Shown one piece after another: positions 57,498 to 64,000 of a stretch of 64,000 nucleotides of DNA; the first letter of the stretch is position 1, and every line of letters begins with the position of its first letter. Below the pieces are notes generated by a model. The model was not told where the DNA came from. It did not search any database and was given only the letters and a program-made list of their open reading frames with translations. The stretch is from Schizochytrium sp. CCTCC M209059. Taxonomy: Eukaryota > Sar > Bigyra > Thraustochytrida > Thraustochytriidae. Location: positions 331,235 through 395,234 of the forward strand of contig KN805379.1 of the NCBI GenBank assembly GCA_000818945.1, given 5' to 3'. The translations under genes were made by a program, and so were the position numbers.

Positions 57498-60400
57498 CTC
57501 GCACGGCGGGTCAACTGTCGTGACGCCGTCCGAGTCGGCCTCTTTGTCGGCCGGCCAATGCCAGCCAGCCGCTGCCAGTACAGTGGAGCCACTCGTTCTC
57601 GTGGCCTCTAGCTAGGCCCGGCTGGGGCCTTGCCATGGATGGAGGTGGCATGGAGAGCGGCGGCCTGGCTGTGGCTCGTCGCATCGCGCATTTCCGTCTC
57701 GACTCGGAGAAGATAAACCCCATGTCGCCATGGCAGACCTCTCCTCCTTCCCTCCCTCGCTCGCTCGCGCGCTCCCTCCCTCTCTCTCCCTCTCCCTCTC
57801 CTCGTTCTGTCCCGTGCTGCGGCGCGAACGTCTATCTGCGCGCCCGTGCGAACGCGAGAGGCGGCAGAGATTCATTGTCACTCGCTCGTGTGGAAGGGAA
57901 GCCCGGTTGGTGGACGCAAAGCCGTTGAACCCGCTCGCTGCTGCAGTAGTACTGCTCTTGCTGCTGCCATGGCTGGTCGCGGTGGCTGGTTGGCTCATTT
58001 AGTTTGAACACCCGTGCTTGGCGCTTCTGTGGCAGGCAGACAGGACTGCAAATCAAAGGCAGCGGCAGCGGAGGGTCGATCGCTCGGCACGCGCAGCTCG
58101 CAATCAGCGGCGTAGTAACGATGGCTCATGCTTGCTCACTTGCTTGTTATGTTATGTTTGCTTGCTTTGCTTGCTATCTCTGCCTCAGCTGGCAAGACCG
58201 AGAAAAAAAAGAAAAGAAAAAAAGAGGACTCGAGATCTCAGCATCTCTCGGCTCGTCTGTGTTTCCAGCTTCTCAACTTCTGCAGGAATGCAAAAGTGGC
58301 TCTCGAACCACGCCGACGCCGTCGAGGATAACCGCCGCTGACCCGCATGCAGATCAGCACGCTCGCGCAGAGGGAGACTCGTTGGCCAACGGCGCTCAGA
58401 ATCCAACAGACCTCGCCGACCGGCCGCAGCCCTCCTCTTCCCGGCAGCGGGCCACCCCAGCCAGCAATCAGTGCAGATCGCCGCGCTGGCCGTGACTTCC
58501 GCGCGGTGCGGATCTCTGCGCCCCGCTGCAAAGTGCACAGGCGCGCGAGCGATGGCCGGGCGGGCGATGACAAGATCGATGGACGGCAGCGGCGGCAGCT
58601 GCACTGCGATGCGATGCGCAAAAGCGCAGCTAGCTGCATGCAGATGCTGGCCGCGAGCGAGGAAGAAGACAAGGCACGACGAGAGGAGAGACCGCGAGCC
58701 TCCGCCGCTTTGCTTTCTTTTGGTGGGGAAAGTGCCTGCCACAGCCGCCGTATCCCGCAGTGCGGAAAGAACTGTGGTGCGGGGTGACAGGGCCTCGCAG
58801 CACCGAGTCAGGCCGACGGTGAGCGAAGTAAAAACTAAACCAACTCACGGGCTCTCTTGCCTGGACGGAGGCCAGCTAGCTCGCCTCGGCTTGCCGTTTA
58901 GCCGTCGCGACAGTCTTCTGCCTGCCCTTCTGCCTTCCCACCAGCCTCGCCCTCGCCGACCGCTGGCAGTTGACTACCAGCTAGGCAGAAGGGCAGGAGG
59001 ACGGTTTGCGAACGCGGCGCGGGGAGTTTGACGACTGACCTTTCTGGGCAAGAGCGCTCGCTAGTCCTCAGCTCGACCGGCCGCGGCTGCGGCCAGCCGT
59101 ACCCATCAGCCGCAGCAGAGACTAAGAGCAACCAAGCAAGCATTCATCCAGCCATTCATCCAGCCATCCAGTCATCGATTGATTGATCGGCGAACCAGGC
59201 TTGTGCGTGCGTCGTCGCGCATCGTCGCGCAAGCAGGACCTGAGCACACCACCAAACACCGGCAGCTGACGTGGCAGGACAAAAGGGATGGAGGAGGTCA
59301 GAAAGTGATGAGCCCAGGGGAAGTGAGGGGAAGGGAGGGGGGGGGGTCGAAAAGGTTTCCACGCGTCGATGGGCAAGCAATACCAAGCGTTTGCGAGCGA
59401 CGCCGGCCCTGGAGTCCTTTTGCGAACCAGAACCCCAGAAATGGGCTGGCCCCGTCGCACCACCCCTACCCTTGCCCTTGCAATATGCCCAGATCAAGGA
59501 AGAAAAAATTCATCTGGCTGCTTCATTTAGCATCTCCAGCTAGCGAATTTAGGCCTCGGTGGAACCTGCCCTGGGAACTAACACAATGAAACAATCGCTC
59601 TGGCCGATGAATAAAGCAAGGAAACGAAGCCTAAACTGACAACCTGTCCACCGGATTCTTTGTCGATGCAACCAACGCCGTGACGCACACCTCGGCTCGA
59701 ATGATTGACGCTAAAGCGGTCCTGACTGATTCTTTTGTGAAGCGAACCACCGTTCTGTCCTGAACGAAGCCCACTAGGCGCACAATTTGGATTCATTGAC
59801 AACGGACGCGGTCAATTTTGTCAAGGAAAAACCAACGGCGATGCAGCAGCCTGCAGCTGCGCTACAGCTGCAGTCGTGGAAGACGTGAAAGCCGGAATTT
59901 GATTCCCTTGCCTGCTGCCAGCTTTGCTGTCAGGTTGCAGCTGCTGCTCGCAGCCTTTGCAGCCGCGGAGCTTTGTCAGGAAGCCGACATAAGGGCTTGC
60001 TTTCGGCTTTTTTCTAACAATGACGGCGATCTCTGACGGACATCGAAAACGATCGAATGGCAGGCAATCAAGATCAAGAGTGTTGCCCAAGGATCGATTG
60101 CTCTTGCTTCCTTGATTCGCATGTCCTGCTATTTGCCTTTAACAATTTTAACAATCTTGACGGACGCCAAAATTAGCATGCTGGATTTACCGGCTGGTGT
60201 GGCCAAAAGACGAATGGTCGGTATTCTTTTTATTTCATTTTCTCCCTCTCTCCCTCTCTGTGGTTTTGTAAGAGACTCTGTTTTTTGATCGCCTGCCGAG
60301 CCCGCCCCACTGTTGTCAATCTCATGTCACTCAGATAGCAGATACTGCTAGTATGAATCAGTAAAAGAATCGGTTGCGAACAGCGTTGATTACATCCAGG

Positions 60401-60710
60401 ACGCTCTTCAAACTCGCCTTGGGAGCGCTGACCATCTGACTGCGCGCACAGATTCTTGACCCTGCGCACCTTTCGCTGCATTCACCTCCCCCACCACGCA
60501 GCCAGGCAGCCAGGCAGCCAGCAACGCCGAGCTGATTTAATGGGAGCGGATGAGAGAGTCAGTCAATCAGCCAGGCAGCCAGCCACACAGCCAGCCCGCT
60601 ATCGCTGGCTGAATGGAGCCTTGGTAGCGCAGCCACCAACTCCATCGATGCTTCAATCGATCGACCAAAAGATCGATCAACTGCAATCGACAGACCTCGC
60701 CGATGTTTGC

Positions 60711-60718
60711 CTGCCTGC

Positions 60719-60780
<62 letters not shown>

Positions 60781-60817
60781 CCTAGCTTGCCTGCTTACTT
60801 CCTAGCTTGCCTGCTTA
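60711..60817. repeat. CTTG array followed by 20-base repeat
   Basis: More than a dozen GCTT units to about 60777, then two copies of a 20-base unit containing CTTCCTAGCTTGCCTG. Confidence 0.9.
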
Positions 60818-61288
60818 CTTGCTGACTTTCTTTTTTCTTTTGCGGGTTGAAGCTGCGCTGTAAGGTGCAGCTGCGGTTGTTCAACCAATCGTGCTTGCCT
60901 GCCTCCCCTCCGAGGACGAGAGGCTGCGTGCAATGCTCAGGCTTCCAGCCGAGGCTTGCTTGCTTTCTTGCTAGCTTGCTCTTTCTTTTCCTTTTTCTTT
61001 CCTTTTTCTTCTCTTTGGCTCTTCTTCTTCTTCTTCTTCTTCTTCTTCTCCTTCTTTCATTGCTTGCGCATTCGCAACCAAGCGCAACTTGAGCCTGCGT
61101 AAACCACGCGCGCTTTGCACTTGCGTCGCTGCGGGATCGCAGCAGGGCCTGTCTGCCGCCGCGGACAGTGGAGGAAGATGCGAGCGCGCGCCAACGGCGA
61201 GCGGCGGCGAGCAGCGAGCCCCCTTTTCTCGGTCTCGGCGATTCGCCTCGTGTCGCTGCTGCTGCCGCTGCCGCTGCCGCTGCCTTGG

Positions 61289-61376
61289 CATCGCATCACA
61301 TCACATCACATCACATCACATCACATCACATCACATCACATCGCATCGCATCGCATCGCATCGCATCGCATCGCAT
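61289..61376. repeat. Composite pentamer array (ACATC)n-(GCATC)n
   Basis: About nine CATCA-phase units switch abruptly to about seven GCATC units. Degenerate GAATC/GAGTC pentamers follow to about 61430. Confidence 0.92.
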
Positions 61377-63776
61377 GGCGCGCGAATCGCACCGAATCGG
61401 GTCGAATCGAGTCGAATCGAATCGAGTCGAGTGGGTCCGGAAACCGGGCCCGCGGGTCCGGGCCCGGGTCCAGGCCCCGCGGGCCTTCGCTCCGCTGCGC
61501 TCAGCGTCGCCTTGTAGTACATCCCCACCGAGACCGATCTCCGCGCGTCTTTCACACTCTGGTTAGCATAAAGATCGACTTTACATTTGCGAGCGATGAA
61601 GCGATCGAGCGATCGAACGACGACGACCACAGCAGCGACAGCGAGCGATCGATTGAGCGATCCTGGCTGGCGGGCTGCGCTGGCAGTCGCAGTGACAGTG
61701 GCAGTGGCAGCGGCTGGCTGCGTGGCTGGCTGCCTGCTTGGGGCAGCTCGCGCCGCCGGCTGTGGCATGGCCCCCACTGTGGATCCCACCCTCCTCGCGC
61801 AGTGAAGGTGAGGTAACTTACATTACCTACTTCCGGGCCACCTTCTATCCATTCATTTACTGTCAGACCTGTCCACACGTCCATCCATCCATCCATCCAT
61901 GCATCCATCCATGCATCCATCCATCCGTCCGTCCGTTCGTCTATCCAACCATCAACCACTATGCCCTACCTCTTTTTCGCTGTCGCATGTCGCAGTTAGT
62001 TTCACGCCATCACTGACTGACTGACAGACAGACAGATAGCAGCGAAATCGTCGAAGCTCGGATTGGCGCTGGCGCGGGCTGTCTCGCCACCTGGCTTGGC
62101 TCGAGCAGGAGGCGGAATGAAGCTCCAGCTGTGCATCTGCCACGCCTCGCGGTGCGCTGCGATGCGCCCACTGCTGGCCAAGTGGGTCCGTGGGAGCGCG
62201 TGAACGGTTCCTCTGTCAGCCCAAAGAGAGCCGTGCACCACGCTCGTGGCCGGCCAGGCATTCTTATCTCGCAACCTGCAATACGCAAGGCCAAAGACGC
62301 AGTCGGGGCGGGGCGGGGCGGGGCGGGGCGAGACAGAGGCGGCCTTCCAGCCGCATCACGCCGCGACGGATCGCGCGAGCTCGACCGCCTGGGGCAAGCA
62401 CGCGAGCCCCACGAGTGCTCGCGGGCGCCGATCCCGAGGCGCAACGCGCAACACGAGTGGAGTGGGAGGGCTCGGCTCCACGCCGCCTCTTTTCTTTGGC
62501 ACTTCTTTTACTCTTTCCTGCTTCCTCCTCTCCTTCCTCCTCCAGCTCGCCGCCCGCAGCCACGCACTGTCACTCGCCTGCCGCGGTAGGCCGGCCTTAG
62601 CGCTGATTAAGGGGGGCACCGTTGCGAGGTTCACTCTGTCACATTCATTCCACACGGCCGATGGAAGCGCCAGCGGGATACTGTCCGTAAAAGAAGGGCG
62701 TGAGCGAGATGATAACCAGCCACGGGCGGCGAGCGAGCAGGTAAGCAATTAATCAAGCAGTCAAGCGAGTACGTTGCGGCGAGCGAGTGAGCGCAGCCGG
62801 GCCGCCGCACAGGATGCACGCAACGTAGCAACCGCAGCCCCGCTCCACCCGGCACGAATCTATCTATTCATCATGCCACGCACTGCAGCCACCGCCTCTG
62901 TCGCTTCGGCAGGGTTGCTGGTGGCCGCTGCGGCTACTCTTTTGCCGCTGCGGTGGTGTGGTGTGTGAGCTGCGGATGGCAGCAGAAGCAGCCGCCACAA
63001 GTCGTACTCATTCCGTGCGGCCGGACACGCGCGGCGCCGTGCCGTGCTGTGCTGTGCTGCGCTGCTCGGCGCGGCGCTCGGTCGGTCGCCTCGCGCACAG
63101 GCTGGCCACCTCTGCGGTATCGCGGCGACGCTGGCGGAGCGGACGACATCACTTTTACATCCGCTCCAACCCAGGCCGGGGCACGCGGCGTGACCCGACT
63201 TTCTCCTTGCTCGCGGCGTCATGACACTAGCGTTTTTTTGGCCCGGCGCGGCTGCATTGTCTTGACGGAGCCTCCCTCGTTCACTCTCGTTCACTATCGG
63301 TCCCTAACCGCCTGGATCGGCCGTGGCGGCATGGCTCGGATTGCCTCGCCAGCAGCCTGGCAGCAGCAGCAGTAGCAGCAAGTTGCCCTTGCCTGCGAGG
63401 GAGCTCGCAGCCCATCCGCGAGTCCTTGGCTGCTTGCTCTACCGGCATTGCTGCTTCTCATTTTTATGCCAGGTTCCACAGCTGATCGTGCGTGAGCTAG
63501 CTGCACTGACCTCCGCCGTCACGTCTGCATCGCCGAGCAGTCAAGAGTAGGCGCCGCGGCCGAGGCGATGTCGAGTCAGCGTGACGTGGTGATGGCTCGC
63601 TCGCGTCCGTTGCCTCCGAGATCCCGACGAGTCTTGCCCTGTTCCTAACCGGCCACACTTGCCATTGTGGAATGGTCGGAGGTATGAACTATACGAATGA
63701 ACGGCAACTTGCCAGCCAGAATGAAGATCGTCTGATAGTAGATAGATAGCTTGCTTGATTGATTGTGTGTGTTGAT

Positions 63777-63820
63777 CGATGCGATGCGATGCGATGCGAT
63801 GCGATGCGATGCGATGCGCA
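63777..63820. repeat. GATGC pentanucleotide array
   Basis: About eight GATGC units, the exact reverse complement of the GCATC half of the array at 61341-61376. Confidence 0.92.
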
Positions 63821-64000
63821 GGCGAAGTCAAATGATTGGACGAATTCGCCCGACGGAGAGATGGCGAGCTACCAAGTCTTCAACGCCTTGCTTCCGCGCG
63901 CAGATCGTGCGAACATCATGTGCCGCGCGAGGGGGCAGCCGTGTGTTCGAGACGAGCCCAGGGCTTCTACCAGCCGCCTGGGGCGCTTGAGCCTCGCCTC

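Larger units (their letters stand above)
53006..64000. other. Gene-free 11-kb microsatellite-rich region
   Basis: I found no credible gene, tRNA or rRNA here. Open frames are all biased toward Arg/Ala/Ser/Pro/Leu and follow the repeats. Arrays seen, besides those listed separately: AAAG (about 53738-53790), CGCA (54511-54544), AATG (55231-55263), TTC (61020-61052), CATC (about 61881-61935) and GGGGC (62304-62330). The first few hundred bases should be the promoter of the Q/N-rich gene. Spliced genes with short exons cannot be excluded. Confidence 0.55.

Noticed and set aside
61115..61816. 233-residue frame with His/Ser/Ile repeats
   Set aside because: Produced by the ACATC/GCATC arrays; no gene features either side.
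53006..64000. CRISPR array, tRNA or rRNA in the repeat-rich flank
   Set aside because: Repeats are contiguous microsatellites without spacers, and I found no cloverleaf with a TTCGA-type T arm or rRNA-like core.

Overview
The window is nuclear DNA from a GC-rich, very intron-poor unicellular eukaryote. The genes have eukaryote-only families (ATG2, BEACH, clathrin light chain, PIG-F and PIG-W of GPI-anchor synthesis, PMCA-type calcium pump). Almost all are single uninterrupted reading frames, some of 7 to 10 kb. Intergenic DNA is crowded with 3-, 4- and 5-base microsatellites. This fits a thraustochytrid/labyrinthulomycete-like stramenopile, but that assignment is inference; no rRNA or other taxonomic marker is present.

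Layout. Positions 1-6853 start with a 30-base G run, hold an exact 972-bp duplication (273-1244 and 1651-2622) and simple repeats, and have no convincing gene. From 6.85 to 53 kb the window is gene-dense. In order: GFAT (glutamine:fructose-6-phosphate aminotransferase, +); a TBCC/RP2-like domain fused to a clathrin light chain (+); PIG-F (-, two exons, the only splicing I could resolve); a divergent SF2/Z1-like ATPase (+); a P2B calcium ATPase (+) whose upstream region contains a 243-base assembly gap; a GH36 alpha-galactosidase-like enzyme (+); PIG-W/GWT1 (-), whose coding end overlaps the alpha-galactosidase end; a 3,439-residue neurobeachin-like BEACH protein (-) with a myristoylation-type N-terminus; an acidic orphan protein (+); a peroxisomal D-amino-acid oxidase (+) preceded by a large pentanucleotide hairpin; a fold-type I aminotransferase (-); ATG2 (+); and a Q/N-rich putative nuclear protein with an unrecognised central domain (-). 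Positions 53-64 kb are again gene-empty and dominated by microsatellites.

Functional themes. GFAT supplies UDP-GlcNAc, which GPI synthesis consumes, and two GPI-pathway membrane proteins lie nearby. Clathrin light chain, BEACH and ATG2 are membrane-traffic and lipid-transfer proteins. D-amino-acid oxidase and the aminotransferase lie tail to tail and both act on amino acids. As this is a eukaryote I do not claim operons; the clustering may be chance.

The most novel-looking items are the TBCC-clathrin light chain fusion and the helicase-like ATPase with a small helical N-terminal module. Next come the orphan domain of the Q/N-rich protein and the hairpin-forming pentamer arrays. Start codons were checked by eye for ATG; the BEACH frame is open upstream of its first ATG but begins there with GTG.
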